Assembly: GCA_965277835.1 (NCBI GenBank) | Contig: OZ255841.1 | Coordinates: 1,736,001-1,800,000 of the forward strand | Source of the DNA: Arcticimaribacter sp965277835 | GTDB taxonomy: Bacteria > Bacteroidota > Bacteroidia > Flavobacteriales > Flavobacteriaceae | DNA length: 64,000 bases | Reading direction: 5' to 3' | Shown: positions 18,289 through 27,647 of the stretch, in pieces | Layout: every line of letters starts with the position of its first letter | Numbering within the stretch: the stretch's first letter is position 1 | The notes under the pieces: generated by a model | The model's input: the letters and a program-made list of their open reading frames with translations, nothing else | Database searches by the model: none | Told to the model about the DNA's origin: nothing | Position numbers and translations under genes: made by a program

Positions 18289-19323
18289 CTATACATCATC
18301 GTAGTTTATAACCACTTTTTTTGAAGTAGCGATTGCTTGGCAGGTGAGTACCAAACCTTCTTCGATTTCATCATCTGTCAAAATTTGGTTATTGTTCATC
18401 GTTGCAGTTCCTTCGGTTATTTTGGCAATGCAACTGCAACAAACGCCTCCTTGGCAAGAATAGGGGACATCTATTTTTTGGTTTAGGGCAGCATCCAAAA
18501 TAGTGTTAGAGCTTTTTGTGCTGATTAGGTGCGTCTCATCATCTACAATAATCTCTAAATCAACAGTTCCTTTTTTTGTGTTAGATGTTGTTTCTGTTTT
18601 TGTCGCTGAAAACAACTCAAAATAAATTTGCGACTCTACAATGGAAGACTCAATAAGCGTTTCTTTGATTTCGTGTAGCATCTTTTCGGGGCCGCAAATA
18701 TAAAATGCTGTAGAGGGTTGTGTAGTGTTTTTAAGCACATATTTAACAATACTAGAGTCAATACGACCAAAACGCGCACCTTCTTCGTTCGACTGGCTAA
18801 AAAGCCAATGAATTTTTAATTGAGAAGGAAATTCGGTTTCTAGTTTTTTTAAATCCGTATAAAAGAGTGTTTGCTCTGGGGTTTTATTTCCATAAACTAA
18901 AGTAAAATGAGTTTTATCATTATGGCGAAGCGCCGTTTTTAGCATCGAAATAATGGGAGTAATTCCACTTCCTGCTGCAAAAGCTGTAATATTCTGGGCT
19001 GTTTTATCAAGTATAAAACGCCCTTCAGGTTCGGATACTTCTAAAGTATCTCCTACACTAAGTTGCTCTGTAGCAAAAGTTGAAAATAATCCGTTAGAAA
19101 TTCGTTTAACACCAATTTCTAATGACTCATCATTGGGGGTAGAACATAAAGAATAAGAACGTCTAACCTGCTGATTATCAATTTCTTTATTTACGCTAAT
19201 ATATTGCCCAGCGTTAAATTGGAATTTATCTTTAAGATTTGTAGGGACATCAAAACCGATAACCACCGCTTCTGGGGTGAGGGTTTTAATGTTCTTTATT
19301 TTGAGGGGATGATATTCGGGCAT
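18289..19323 (-). CDS. PaaE-like 2Fe-2S ferredoxin/FAD oxidoreductase
   Basis: The 344-residue protein has three parts: an FAD-binding barrel with RRSYSLCS (about 54-61), an NAD(P)-binding domain with FAAGSGITPIISM (about 108-120) and a C-terminal plant-type 2Fe-2S ferredoxin domain with CQGGVCCSC and a distant LTCQA cysteine. This is the order of PaaE, the reductase of phenylacetyl-CoA epoxidase, and of related electron-transfer reductases. No paaABCD genes are near, so the partner oxygenase is unknown. ATG 19323 is preferred over the TTG at 19335 because MPEYHPLKI is the usual N-terminus. A TATTTTTG element (19333-19340, minus strand) ends nine bases before that ATG. Confidence 0.88.
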   Translation of the reverse strand: MPEYHPLKIKNIKTLTPEAVVIGFDVPTNLKDKFQFNAGQYISVNKEIDNQQVRRSYSLCSTPNDESLEIGVKRISNGLFSTFATEQLSVGDTLEVSEPEGRFILDKTAQNITAFAAGSGITPIISMLKTALRHNDKTHFTLVYGNKTPEQTLFYTDLKKLETEFPSQLKIHWLFSQSNEEGARFGRIDSSIVKYVLKNTTQPSTAFYICGPEKMLHEIKETLIESSIVESQIYFELFSATKTETTSNTKKGTVDLEIIVDDETHLISTKSSNTILDAALNQKIDVPYSCQGGVCCSCIAKITEGTATMNNNQILTDDEIEEGLVLTCQAIATSKKVVINYDDV

Positions 19324-19332
19324 TTTTTTATG

Positions 19333-19340
19333 CAAAAATA
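19333..19340 (-). promoter_or_regulatory. -7 promoter element TATTTTTG before the PaaE-like reductase
   Basis: Minus-strand TATTTTTG is a perfect -7 match with its 3' end nine bases from the ATG at 19323, implying a very short or absent leader. It overlaps the alternative TTG codon, which argues against that codon being used. Confidence 0.35.
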
Positions 19341-19410
19341 AAAAATTGAAAGAAATACGGATAAAACTGAAACATTATTTATCTTTTGGCGTCTTATTAA
19401 TAATAGTAAC

Positions 19411-20874
19411 ATGCCAATTTCATTATTTCAGCTTAGTCATAAAAAGTTTATGAGGTCTTCTCAATTCGAAACAAAAATTGCAATTAAAATCCTTATGAGT
19501 ATGGTTATCATATACTTTGCAGGATCTTTATTGCTTGGGGGAATTATGATTTATCCAGCTTTAGCGGATAAATTTCCACAAGAAGACACAATATCAATAA
19601 TTAATAATATTTTGATTTATATTTTTGTTTTCGAACTGTTTGTACGCTACTTTTTACAGCAATTACCAGTTACAGAAATTAAATCTTTTTTATTATTACC
19701 TATTCTCAAAAAGAGGATTATACGGAATGTTCTGTTTCGGTCTCTATTTTCTTTTTACAATGCAATACCGTATTTGTTCTATTTGCCAATTAGTATTTAT
19801 ATGTACAAAGATGATTATTCTTTTTTACAAGCGTTTACTTGGTGGTTGTCGCTTACTGCAATTTCTTTGAGTTTTAATTTTATTACTTTTTTAGTTAATA
19901 AAAGCAATAAGGTGCTGGTATCTTTTGTCATTAGCCTTATACTACTGTTTACTTCTAAATTTGTTTTTGGGTTTGACTTACTGCAATATTTTGGGCTCTT
20001 TTTCGATTTTTTATTAGCTAACACAATATTGGTTACCATTCCGATTTTGTTTTTTTGCGGGATGTATTTATTTATATTTCGGTTTTTAAAAAATAGATTA
20101 AACCTAGAGGGGTCTCTTGCTACAAAAGTAGAAGTAGCAAGCGCTAACCAATATAATTTTTTAGATGCCTTTGGAGGAGACACTCTTTTTTTAAGGAACG
20201 ATATTCGTTTGATAGTTAGAAATATTCGACCAAGAAATATTGTTCTAATTTCCTTTTTATTTCTTTTTTATGGGATAATCTTTTTTACTCAAGATAACCA
20301 GCCTGAGTACATGGTTGCTTTTGCGGCTATCTTTATTACGGGAGGTTTTCTAATGACCTATGGCAATTATGTACCTGCTTGGGATAGCGAATATTATTCT
20401 TTTTTGATGTGTCAAAACTTGTCTTACAGAAAATATTTAGACTCAAAATGGCGGCTAATGTTTTTGGGCGTATTATTATCAACAGTACTTTCGCTTCCCT
20501 ACCTTTATTTTGGGACTAAAATATACCTTATAATTTTGGCGGGTGCTTTTTTTAATATTGGATTAGGCACTTGGATTACCTTATATGGAGGTTTATTGAA
20601 CAAACAAGCATTAAAGTTAAATGTTAAAGCAAAAGCATTTGAAAACACTCAAGCATTTTCGGGGAAACAATTTTTAATGGTATTACCCAAAATGGTTCTC
20701 CCAGTTGTGATTTATATAATTCCCACAACAATTTTTAATTCAACAATTGGAATAATAGTTTTATCAGCAAGTGGAGTATTAGGGATTATTTTCAAAAAAC
20801 AAATCCTTGATATGATGGCAAAACTATTTAAAAAACACAAGTATGATATGATAAATGCGTTTACCCAAAAATAA
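19411..20874 (+). CDS. ABC transporter permease, DUF5687 family
   Basis: The 487-residue inner-membrane protein has about twelve hydrophobic segments and begins with an amphipathic cytoplasmic stretch (QLSHKKFMRSSQFETKIAIKIL), as in DUF5687 proteins. A hydrophilic middle part (about 240-275) separates two membrane halves. It is followed six bases later by an ATP-binding protein of the ABC-2 exporter kind, so the pair forms an exporter. The substrate is unknown. Proteins of this family regularly pair with such ATPases in Bacteroidota. Confidence 0.8.
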   Translation: MPISLFQLSHKKFMRSSQFETKIAIKILMSMVIIYFAGSLLLGGIMIYPALADKFPQEDTISIINNILIYIFVFELFVRYFLQQLPVTEIKSFLLLPILKKRIIRNVLFRSLFSFYNAIPYLFYLPISIYMYKDDYSFLQAFTWWLSLTAISLSFNFITFLVNKSNKVLVSFVISLILLFTSKFVFGFDLLQYFGLFFDFLLANTILVTIPILFFCGMYLFIFRFLKNRLNLEGSLATKVEVASANQYNFLDAFGGDTLFLRNDIRLIVRNIRPRNIVLISFLFLFYGIIFFTQDNQPEYMVAFAAIFITGGFLMTYGNYVPAWDSEYYSFLMCQNLSYRKYLDSKWRLMFLGVLLSTVLSLPYLYFGTKIYLIILAGAFFNIGLGTWITLYGGLLNKQALKLNVKAKAFENTQAFSGKQFLMVLPKMVLPVVIYIIPTTIFNSTIGIIVLSASGVLGIIFKKQILDMMAKLFKKHKYDMINAFTQK

Positions 20875-20880
20875 ATTTTT

Positions 20881-21582
20881 ATGATAGCTGTAAATAACCT
20901 TACTAAAACCTATGATGACACAGCGGTATTATCAATTGATAGCCTTAATATTCCACAGGGGCAAAGTTTTGGCTTAGTTGGAAATAATGGAGCAGGAAAG
21001 ACAACCTTTTTCGGGTTATTACTCGATTTAATACTAGCTACTTCTGGTGAAATTAGCTCAAACGGTATTCCGGTTGCTAAAAGTGAAAAGTGGAAAAGCT
21101 TTACATCTGCGTTTATTGACGACTCTTTTTTAATTGGATATTTGACCCCAGAAGAATACTTTTATTTTATTGGAGAATTGAGAGGCGTAACTAGGACTGA
21201 GGTAAACTCTTTTTTGGAAAACTATGAAGAGTTTTTTAATGGAACGATTTTGAATAAGAAAAAATATTTAAGAAATTTCTCTAAAGGGAATCAAAAAAAA
21301 GTAGGGCTTATATCGACGTTTATTGGAAACCCAAGTGTTATTATTTTAGACGAACCGTTCGCTAATTTAGACCCTACAACGCAAATTAGATTTAAACAAT
21401 TACTTAAAGAAGAAACCACTAAAAGAGAGGTAACATTACTTATATCGAGCCATGATTTAAATCATGTAACCGAAGTATGCGATCGTATTGCCTTATTAGA
21501 GAATGGGCTTATAATTAAGGATAAGAAAACGACCTCGAAAACACTACAAGAATTAGAAAACTATTTTTCTGCACAGACTTAA
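20881..21582 (+). CDS. ABC transporter ATP-binding protein
   Basis: The 233-residue ATPase has Walker A GNNGAGKTT (about 35-43), an ABC signature in the form FSKGNQKKVGL (the usual LSGGQ reads FSKGN), Walker B VIILDEPFANLDP and the switch histidine in LLISSHDLNHV. The degenerate signature and short length are typical of the CcmA/ABC-2 subfamily that drives DUF5687-type permeases. It lies six bases downstream of the permease gene and should form its motor. Confidence 0.92.
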   Translation: MIAVNNLTKTYDDTAVLSIDSLNIPQGQSFGLVGNNGAGKTTFFGLLLDLILATSGEISSNGIPVAKSEKWKSFTSAFIDDSFLIGYLTPEEYFYFIGELRGVTRTEVNSFLENYEEFFNGTILNKKKYLRNFSKGNQKKVGLISTFIGNPSVIILDEPFANLDPTTQIRFKQLLKEETTKREVTLLISSHDLNHVTEVCDRIALLENGLIIKDKKTTSKTLQELENYFSAQT

Positions 21583-21634
21583 TATACTAAACTACTATAT
21601 TATAAGTTAATAAGTATAAAACAAATATTCTTTA

Positions 21635-24136
21635 GTGAGAACTACTTTTAACTATAGTTTACTAACTCTTATTTTTATTTTATTGGGCTGTTCTACTCAA
21701 AAAGATCGCCCTTTAAATAGAGGGTACCATAGTCTAAACACTAAATTTAATGTGCTATTTAATGGGGAAGAAGCATTAAAGTTTGGTGTTGATGTTTTAG
21801 AGAATCAAGCAGAAGACAATTTTGATAAAATACTCCCAGTAGAATTAATAACATTAAATGGAGAAGGTCAAAATCAATCAGGAGCTATTCCAAGTTTTAC
21901 GGTAGCAGAAGAGAAAGCTGTAAAAGCTATTCAAAAGCATTCTATGAACCTCAATGGAGTGCAAAAGAATAGTCAAATTGTAAATGCTTATCTTTTACTT
22001 GGTAAAGCACGTTATTATGACGGAAGATTTATACCAGCGATAGAATCATTTAATTATTTATTGAGCTTACCTTCAAAAATAGATGTTTTTTATGAGGGGA
22101 AGTTATGGAGAGAAAAAACAAACATTCGTTTAGGGAATAATCAACTTGCTATTAGTAACCTAACCCCTCTTGCGGAGCAGGTATCTCAAAAAAACAAACA
22201 TTTTGCCGAAATAAACGCAGTATTAGCTCAGGCATTTTTAAATGTTCGCAAGAACGATTCTGCTTTAAAATACATTAAAAATGCAGGGAAATTTGAAACG
22301 AAAAAACTTCAGAAAGCACGATATAAGTTTATAGAAGCTCAACTGTTTGAGCGAATAAACCAAAAAGACTCCGCAAGACTTGCTTATAATACTATTGTAA
22401 ACTTAAAAAGGAAAGTCCCTAGAATATACTGGATGCGTGCTAAGTTAAATACACTTGGTTCTAATTTAGAGTTAGACACTGAGGAACCCGAAAAAGAATT
22501 TGAAAAACTGGCACGGAATTTTGAAAATCAAAATTTCTTACATTTAATTTATAGGTCTCAGGCACAATATTATTTGAGACAAAAGAAGGGTGATTTAGCA
22601 AAGAAATTTTATACTAAATCGTTTCAATCTTCGACTATCGATCAATCCACAAGAAAGCAAAATTATCGCGATTTAGCAGATGACTCTTTTGCCCGAGGCG
22701 AATATGTAAACACAGGTTTTTACTTAGATAGTTTGCTGTCTCAATATTCTCAACAGAATAATGAGAGAAAGCAAATTGCCCGCGAACGAAGAGGCTTAGA
22801 TGAAGTTATAGCTTTTGAAAGAACTATTAAAAAAGCAGATAGTATACTTCTATTAGCGGCTATGAGTAGAGAAGAACAGTTAAGTTATTATCAAAAAATT
22901 ATTGATGATAAAAGGGCTGAAGAGCTTGCTAAAGTGGAATTGGAGGGAAAATCATTTTTCAATATTTTGGGGCAGACCAATAAGAATCGGTTTTATTTTT
23001 ATAATCAAAATTTAGTGGTACTAGGCGAACAAGATTTTGCTACTAATTTTGGTAATCGACAAAATGTTGATAATTGGAATAGGATAGAGTCGTTAGCAAA
23101 CCTCAATGATTTTACCGAGAACTCAGATGAAGAAAACCCAAATTCTGAACAACAAGACCCTATAGTTAAAGAAACAGCCGAATCTTATGCTGATCTTTTA
23201 CCTAAAGACCCAAAAATGTTAGACAGTTTGTTTAATGCTCGTAACCAAGCTTATTTGGAAGTTGGAATTATTTATAAAGAGCATTTTAAAGATAATGAAT
23301 TAGCTGAAAATCGTTTTCAAGAATTACTTTCGAAAAGCCCCTCGGACTCTCAAAAAACAAATGCATGGTATCATTTATATAAAATAGAAGAGGGCAGAGG
23401 TAGCCAAAATGTTTCGATTTATAAAGAGAAAATAATTACTAATTATCCTGAATCGCGGTTTGCAAGAATATTAAAGAATCCGGATAATTTTAAACTTAAA
23501 GAAAATGAAACCCCCGAAATTATATATGAAAAACTATATACATTATATCTAGATCAAGAATATGAAAAAGTATTATCCGAAGGAGATGATTTACTTGTTA
23601 TTGTGAGCGGGACACCTCTTGCGTCTAAGGTTTCGTATTTAATGGCAAACGCATTTGGTCGTCTTGATGGGATTGACTCTTGGAGAGAAAAATTAGAACT
23701 ACTTGTTAAAGAATTTCCAAACTCTGAAGAAGCTACACAAGCAAATAAAACACTTAAAAGTTTAGCAAATGTGTCTCAAGATAAGTCAGATGAATATACA
23801 CGTGTTTATAATAATTATAAAGGTGTTTTTTCGTTGCTTAAAAAAGACAAAGATTCTATACCGAGTTTAATTAATTCGATTACAGAGGTTTTAGATAAAA
23901 ATAGAATTACATATAAGTCGATTACCAAAGAAGTGTATGACAGAGAGTATATTTTTTTGGTTATTAGTGGATTGAGAGATGAATCGGAAATTTTAATTGA
24001 ATTTGAAAACGAAAAGAAAGAAACGCTTTTTGATATGCTTTCTGATAAATTTGTACTTTTGTCCTCTGAATATAGAGACATTCAACTTTTTAAAAACTGG
24101 AAATCAACTAACATAACTAAATTAGATGAAAAATAA
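21635..24136 (+). CDS. sprE: Type IX secretion system lipoprotein PorW/SprE (gliding motility)
   Basis: SprE (PorW in Porphyromonas) is a TPR lipoprotein of the type IX secretion system needed for secretion and, in gliders, motility. The 833-residue protein starts with GTG at 21635, has a lipobox FILLGCS (Cys19), and then the family N-terminal motif in which RGYHSLNTKFNVLFNGEEAL precedes several TPR helices; the DKILPVEL segment is also characteristic. The rest is helical repeat with an acidic low-complexity stretch near residues 490-515. It overlaps the bactofilin gene by 11 bases. Its presence says the cell has a T9SS, which is relevant to export of the giant protein at 43681. Confidence 0.88.
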   Translation: MRTTFNYSLLTLIFILLGCSTQKDRPLNRGYHSLNTKFNVLFNGEEALKFGVDVLENQAEDNFDKILPVELITLNGEGQNQSGAIPSFTVAEEKAVKAIQKHSMNLNGVQKNSQIVNAYLLLGKARYYDGRFIPAIESFNYLLSLPSKIDVFYEGKLWREKTNIRLGNNQLAISNLTPLAEQVSQKNKHFAEINAVLAQAFLNVRKNDSALKYIKNAGKFETKKLQKARYKFIEAQLFERINQKDSARLAYNTIVNLKRKVPRIYWMRAKLNTLGSNLELDTEEPEKEFEKLARNFENQNFLHLIYRSQAQYYLRQKKGDLAKKFYTKSFQSSTIDQSTRKQNYRDLADDSFARGEYVNTGFYLDSLLSQYSQQNNERKQIARERRGLDEVIAFERTIKKADSILLLAAMSREEQLSYYQKIIDDKRAEELAKVELEGKSFFNILGQTNKNRFYFYNQNLVVLGEQDFATNFGNRQNVDNWNRIESLANLNDFTENSDEENPNSEQQDPIVKETAESYADLLPKDPKMLDSLFNARNQAYLEVGIIYKEHFKDNELAENRFQELLSKSPSDSQKTNAWYHLYKIEEGRGSQNVSIYKEKIITNYPESRFARILKNPDNFKLKENETPEIIYEKLYTLYLDQEYEKVLSEGDDLLVIVSGTPLASKVSYLMANAFGRLDGIDSWREKLELLVKEFPNSEEATQANKTLKSLANVSQDKSDEYTRVYNNYKGVFSLLKKDKDSIPSLINSITEVLDKNRITYKSITKEVYDREYIFLVISGLRDESEILIEFENEKKETLFDMLSDKFVLLSSEYRDIQLFKNWKSTNITKLDEK

Positions 24137-24506
24137 TGATTTAACCTCTCAGCCTAATCGAATTGAAAAAAGCACTGTGATAACTGGAGACATTGTTTCG
24201 GAAGCAGACTTTAGAATAGATGGCACATTAGAGGGATCAATAAAAACCTCTGGGAAGATAGTTATTGGAAAAGAAGGAACTATAAACGGAGTTATCGAAT
24301 GCGGATTTGCTGATATTGAAGGAAAATTTAGCGGTAAATTAGAAGCTAAAGAAATTCTTTCGTTAAAATCTTCAAGCCGAATCGAAGGCGAAGTATTAAT
24401 TGGTAAGTTGATTGTTGAGTCTGGGGCAGTATTTAATGCAAAATGTACAATGAAATCAGCTTCAGATGTAAAATCAATTAATAATAAAATTGGGAAAACA
24501 GCCTAA
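24126..24506 (+). CDS. Bactofilin (polymer-forming cytoskeletal protein)
   Basis: The 126-residue protein is a right-handed beta-helix of the bactofilin/DUF583 family: strings of short strands such as SEADFRIDGTLEGSIKTSG, KIVIGKEGTINGVIECG and EGKFSGKLEAKEILSL, flanked by short unstructured ends. Bactofilins polymerise without nucleotide and organise cell-envelope proteins. It overlaps sprE by 11 bases and the following AtpZ-like gene by 17, so it is translated as part of the run that leads into the atp operon. Confidence 0.93.
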   Translation: MKNNDLTSQPNRIEKSTVITGDIVSEADFRIDGTLEGSIKTSGKIVIGKEGTINGVIECGFADIEGKFSGKLEAKEILSLKSSSRIEGEVLIGKLIVESGAVFNAKCTMKSASDVKSINNKIGKTA

Positions 24507-24693
24507 ACATTGGCTTATTTTCTCTGCGCTAGCTTTTCAAATAGCCATAGTGATATATCTTGCAATAAAAGCAGGGAATTGGCTTGACAATTATTTTGAA
24601 ACACAAAGTAACTTTTGGACTTTAATCCTTTGCATTATAGGTATTATCTTTATTTTAATTCTTATTAATCGCCAATCTAGTAATTTAAAATAA
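24490..24693 (+). CDS. AtpZ/AtpI-like small membrane protein
   Basis: This 67-residue protein has two transmembrane segments separated by a short GNWLDNYFETQSNF loop, the layout of AtpZ/AtpI-type F0F1 accessory proteins that help c-ring assembly or Mg2+ uptake in other bacteria. The only in-frame start is a TTG at 24490 inside the bactofilin gene; the lysine-rich GKQPKHW N-terminus just after it supports the choice. It sits 440 bases before atpB, the usual place for atpI-like genes. Confidence 0.75.
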   Translation: MGKQPKHWLIFSALAFQIAIVIYLAIKAGNWLDNYFETQSNFWTLILCIIGIIFILILINRQSSNLK

Positions 24694-24697
24694 CTGT

Positions 24698-25072
24698 TTG
24701 AAAACGAATCCTTTCATTTTATTTACGAGTGTTTTTATAGGTGTATTTTTAATACACATAGGGATACTTTCATTTTTTGATATACCTGTGTGGAATCATC
24801 ATCTTTTGCTAAGTTATGGAAGCAATTTTAGTTTGGCAGTTTTAATTATGGGAGGTCTTCTTGTAGTTTTGAAAAAAAAGAAAGACCAAGTAGGGTTTTT
24901 ATTTATGGGGAGTAGTTTACTTAAATTTGCTCTTTTCTTTTTAGTGTTCTATCCACTATATAAAACCGATGAGAATATTGAAAGAGCAGAGGTAATTACT
25001 TTTTTTATACCCTATTTTACAGGGCTGTTTTTAGAAACAGGAATCTTAGTTCAAAAGTTAAATAAAATATAG
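24698..25072 (+). CDS. Membrane protein upstream of atpB (DUF6168-like)
   Basis: The 124-residue protein has four hydrophobic segments (about 5-25, 35-55, 66-85 and 100-120) and begins with TTG at 24698, five bases after the AtpZ-like stop. Position and topology resemble the second subunit-I-like protein (DUF6168) that precedes atpB in flavobacteria. A role in ATP synthase assembly is inferred from location only. Confidence 0.6.
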   Translation: MKTNPFILFTSVFIGVFLIHIGILSFFDIPVWNHHLLLSYGSNFSLAVLIMGGLLVVLKKKKDQVGFLFMGSSLLKFALFFLVFYPLYKTDENIERAEVITFFIPYFTGLFLETGILVQKLNKI

Positions 25073-25105
25073 GAGTTAAGAGTTTTTTCTTTTTAAGTAA
25101 AGCAC

Positions 25106-25113
25106 TACATTTG
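25106..25113 (+). promoter_or_regulatory. -7 promoter element TACATTTG of the atp operon
   Basis: TACATTTG matches the -7 consensus exactly and ends 19 bases before the atpB ATG at 25133. The -33 region is T-rich without a clear TTG. It would separate strong atpB-atpG expression from the weaker upstream sprE-bactofilin transcript. Confidence 0.5.
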
Positions 25114-25132
25114 CATCGAATTTTGAGAAACA

Positions 25133-26269
25133 ATGGGTGTATTTAATCTTTTTAATAAGAAAAATTTATTTTTAGTTACTCTTCTGCTCTTCACGAGTCT
25201 TGTTTTTGCAAAGAAGAATCAAGAAAACACTGAAGGGCAACCTGCTAAGAAAACCCAAAAAGAAAAAATCAAAGAATATATTAAGCATCACTTAGAAGAT
25301 TCTTATGATTTCAGCCTTTATTCTTACACTGACGATCAAGGACATCATAAATATGTAGGTTTTCCTTTACCAATTATTTTATGGGATAATGGTCTTAAAG
25401 TTTTTTCATCGTCAAAATTTCATCACGGAGAACACATTGCTGAGGTAGATGGAAACTACTATATGCTTAATCATAATAAAATTTATAAAACAGATAATAA
25501 AGGAACAGTACAGTATGATGGTGAACATCATATTACTAATGGTGCTCCGTTAGATTTCTCTATTACCAAAAGTGTGGTTAGTATTATGTTTACAGTACTT
25601 CTAATGTTTTTCTTGTTTAGAAGCCTTGCAAAATCATACGCTAAGAATAGAGGAATTGCTTCTGGAGTAGGACGTTTTTTCGAGCCTATAGTACTTTATA
25701 TTCGAGATGAAATTGCAATCCCAAATATTGGAGAGAAGCATCACAGAAAATATATGAGTTTTTTACTTACTGTGTTTTTCTTTGTTTGGTTTTTAAATAT
25801 ACTTGGACTTACTCCTCTTGGTATTAATGTAACAGGTAATATTGCTGTTACATTTTGTTTAGCATTATTTACATTTTTGCTTACTAACTTTACAGGGACA
25901 AAAGACTATTGGTTACATATTTTCGATCCTTTAGGGGACACTATGAAATGGTATGCTAAAGTGCCACTATATATTATTTTAATTCCAATAGAAATATTAG
26001 GGATTTTTATTAAACCGTTTTCGCTATTAATCCGTTTATATGCAAATATGCAGGCAGGACATATTGTTTTGATGAGCTTAATAGGATTAATGTTTTTATT
26101 TAAAAGTTGGTTAGGTAGTCCTTTGTCATTTGGATTAGCTTTTGCAATTTCATTGATTGAAGTTTTAGTAGCGTTGCTACAAGCTTATATATTTACGATG
26201 TTATCTGCACTTTATTTTGGCTTTGCCTCAGAAGAGCACGAACATCACGAAAAAATTGAAACGCATTGA
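25133..26269 (+). CDS. atpB: ATP synthase F0 subunit a
   Basis: Subunit a forms the proton half-channels next to the c-ring. The 378-residue protein is about 110 residues longer than the E. coli form because it carries a signal-peptide-like segment (residues 1-26) and a histidine- and lysine-rich periplasmic N-terminal domain (about 27-145), a feature usual in Bacteroidota. The essential arginine lies in SLLIRLYANMQAGH (about residue 300), and the last helix has LIEVLVALLQAYIFTML. The C-terminus is histidine-rich (EEHEHHEK). It opens the atpB-E-F-H-A-G cluster. Confidence 0.96.
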   Translation: MGVFNLFNKKNLFLVTLLLFTSLVFAKKNQENTEGQPAKKTQKEKIKEYIKHHLEDSYDFSLYSYTDDQGHHKYVGFPLPIILWDNGLKVFSSSKFHHGEHIAEVDGNYYMLNHNKIYKTDNKGTVQYDGEHHITNGAPLDFSITKSVVSIMFTVLLMFFLFRSLAKSYAKNRGIASGVGRFFEPIVLYIRDEIAIPNIGEKHHRKYMSFLLTVFFFVWFLNILGLTPLGINVTGNIAVTFCLALFTFLLTNFTGTKDYWLHIFDPLGDTMKWYAKVPLYIILIPIEILGIFIKPFSLLIRLYANMQAGHIVLMSLIGLMFLFKSWLGSPLSFGLAFAISLIEVLVALLQAYIFTMLSALYFGFASEEHEHHEKIETH

Positions 26270-26311
26270 AGCGTTTCTATAAATGAGAATGTTTAATTAA
26301 ATATTTATATT

Positions 26312-26503
26312 ATGGAAATTCCAGTAATGGTAGGAGCAGGTTTAGTTGTTATCGGTGTCGGCTTAGGTATCGGTAGAATTGGTGGTTCAGCAATGGACGC
26401 AATAGCACGTCAACCTGAAGCTTACGGAAAAATTCAAACAGCAATGTTAATCGCTGCTGCTTTGATTGAAGGTATTGGTTTTGCTGCACTTTTTGCAGTA
26501 TAA
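26312..26503 (+). CDS. atpE: ATP synthase F0 subunit c
   Basis: A 63-residue hairpin of two membrane helices joined by the polar loop ARQPE (about 32-36), with the proton-carrying glutamate in AALIEGIGF (Glu54). Residues for sodium binding are not evident, so proton coupling is likely. This is near the lower end of the usual length. A strong hairpin follows at 26518-26552. Confidence 0.96.
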   Translation: MEIPVMVGAGLVVIGVGLGIGRIGGSAMDAIARQPEAYGKIQTAMLIAAALIEGIGFAALFAV

Positions 26504-26517
26504 ACTAAAACAAAATT

Positions 26518-26552
26518 AAATAAAGCTGTAACGGTTGGTTGCAGCTTTATTT
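26518..26552 (+). terminator. Hairpin after atpE (attenuator or partial terminator)
   Basis: An 11-base perfect stem (26518-26528 with 26542-26552), a 13-base loop and a T-rich 3' side lie between atpE and atpF. Since the operon continues, partial termination or a 3' mRNA stabiliser that raises subunit c dosage is more likely than full termination. Confidence 0.7.
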
Positions 26553-26585
26553 TAAATTATTGATTGAACTATATAATTTAATACT

Positions 26586-27086
26586 ATGGAAAAGTTATTA
26601 GGGGAATTTTCGTACGGTCTTTTTTTCTGGCAGCTTTTATTGTTTGTTGCATTATTTTTATTGCTCAGAAAGTTTGCATGGAATCCTATACTGAATGCAG
26701 TTAACGAGCGCGAAACATCAATAAAAGAATCATTAAACGCTGCTGAAAAAGCACGCGAAGAGATGAAAGCCGTTGAATCGGAAAATAAGCGTATTTTAAA
26801 AGAAGCTTATGCCGAGCGCGAGGCTCTTTTAGCTACAGCTAAAACAACAAGTACTCAAATTATAAATCAGGCAAAAGAAGAAGCTAAGATAGAAGCAGAT
26901 AAAATTACGGTTCGGGCACAAGAGACGATTCAAAATGAAAAGAGAACTGCGATGAATGAACTTAAAGGGTTTGTAGCTCAGTTATCTGTTGATATTGCAG
27001 AGAAAGTTTTAGAAACTGAATTGAAAGACAAATCTGTACAAGAAAAGTTTGCTGAGCAACTGATAAAAGAGATTGATGTAAAATAA
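26586..27086 (+). CDS. atpF: ATP synthase F0 subunit b
   Basis: The 166-residue protein has one N-terminal membrane helix (about 8-27) followed by a long charged coiled coil (residues 40-140), the peripheral-stalk architecture of subunit b. AWNPILNAVNERE after the membrane segment is a family signature. It comes four bases before atpH. Confidence 0.96.
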   Translation: MEKLLGEFSYGLFFWQLLLFVALFLLLRKFAWNPILNAVNERETSIKESLNAAEKAREEMKAVESENKRILKEAYAEREALLATAKTTSTQIINQAKEEAKIEADKITVRAQETIQNEKRTAMNELKGFVAQLSVDIAEKVLETELKDKSVQEKFAEQLIKEIDVK

Positions 27087-27090
27087 GCAT

Positions 27091-27642
27091 ATGAAGAACA
27101 ATAATGCTGCGTTACGTTATGCTAAAGCAATTTTAGAGCATGCTCTTGAACAAGCAACAGCTGACTCATTAGAGAAAGATGCGAAAGACATTGTCGACGT
27201 GTGTTCCGATAGCAAAGAGTTAATGTCTTTTTTAAACAATCCAATAATTCCGATTGACCTTAAAAAGGATACACTTTTTAAAATATTTACATCTTTTTGC
27301 GAAGACAGTAAACGTATGATAAACCTATTGGCAAATAATAATAGAATAAGTTTATTATATCAGGTTGCACAGCAGTTTATTACGCTTTATCAAGCTAAAC
27401 AAGGAAAACAGACTGTTGTTGTGACTACGGCAATTCCTATAACAAAAACTTTAGAACAAGGTATATATAATAAAGTTAAAGAATTATTTTCGTCTAACTT
27501 AACACTTACCAATGTTATTGATCCTTCTATTATTGGAGGATTTATATTATCAATTGGAGATTTACAATATAATGCAAGCGTCTCTCAAAAACTTAATACA
27601 CTTAAGAGAGAATTAACACAAAATAATATAGCGTTTAAATAA
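27091..27642 (+). CDS. atpH: ATP synthase F1 subunit delta
   Basis: Delta (OSCP) joins the peripheral stalk to the alpha3beta3 head. The 183-residue protein starts with the helical NNNAALRYAKAILEHALEQ and ends in the conserved IDPSIIGGFILSIGDLQYNAS region followed by a C-terminal helix. Length is normal. It lies five bases before atpA. Confidence 0.95.
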   Translation: MKNNNAALRYAKAILEHALEQATADSLEKDAKDIVDVCSDSKELMSFLNNPIIPIDLKKDTLFKIFTSFCEDSKRMINLLANNNRISLLYQVAQQFITLYQAKQGKQTVVVTTAIPITKTLEQGIYNKVKELFSSNLTLTNVIDPSIIGGFILSIGDLQYNASVSQKLNTLKRELTQNNIAFK

Positions 27643-27647
27643 ATACT

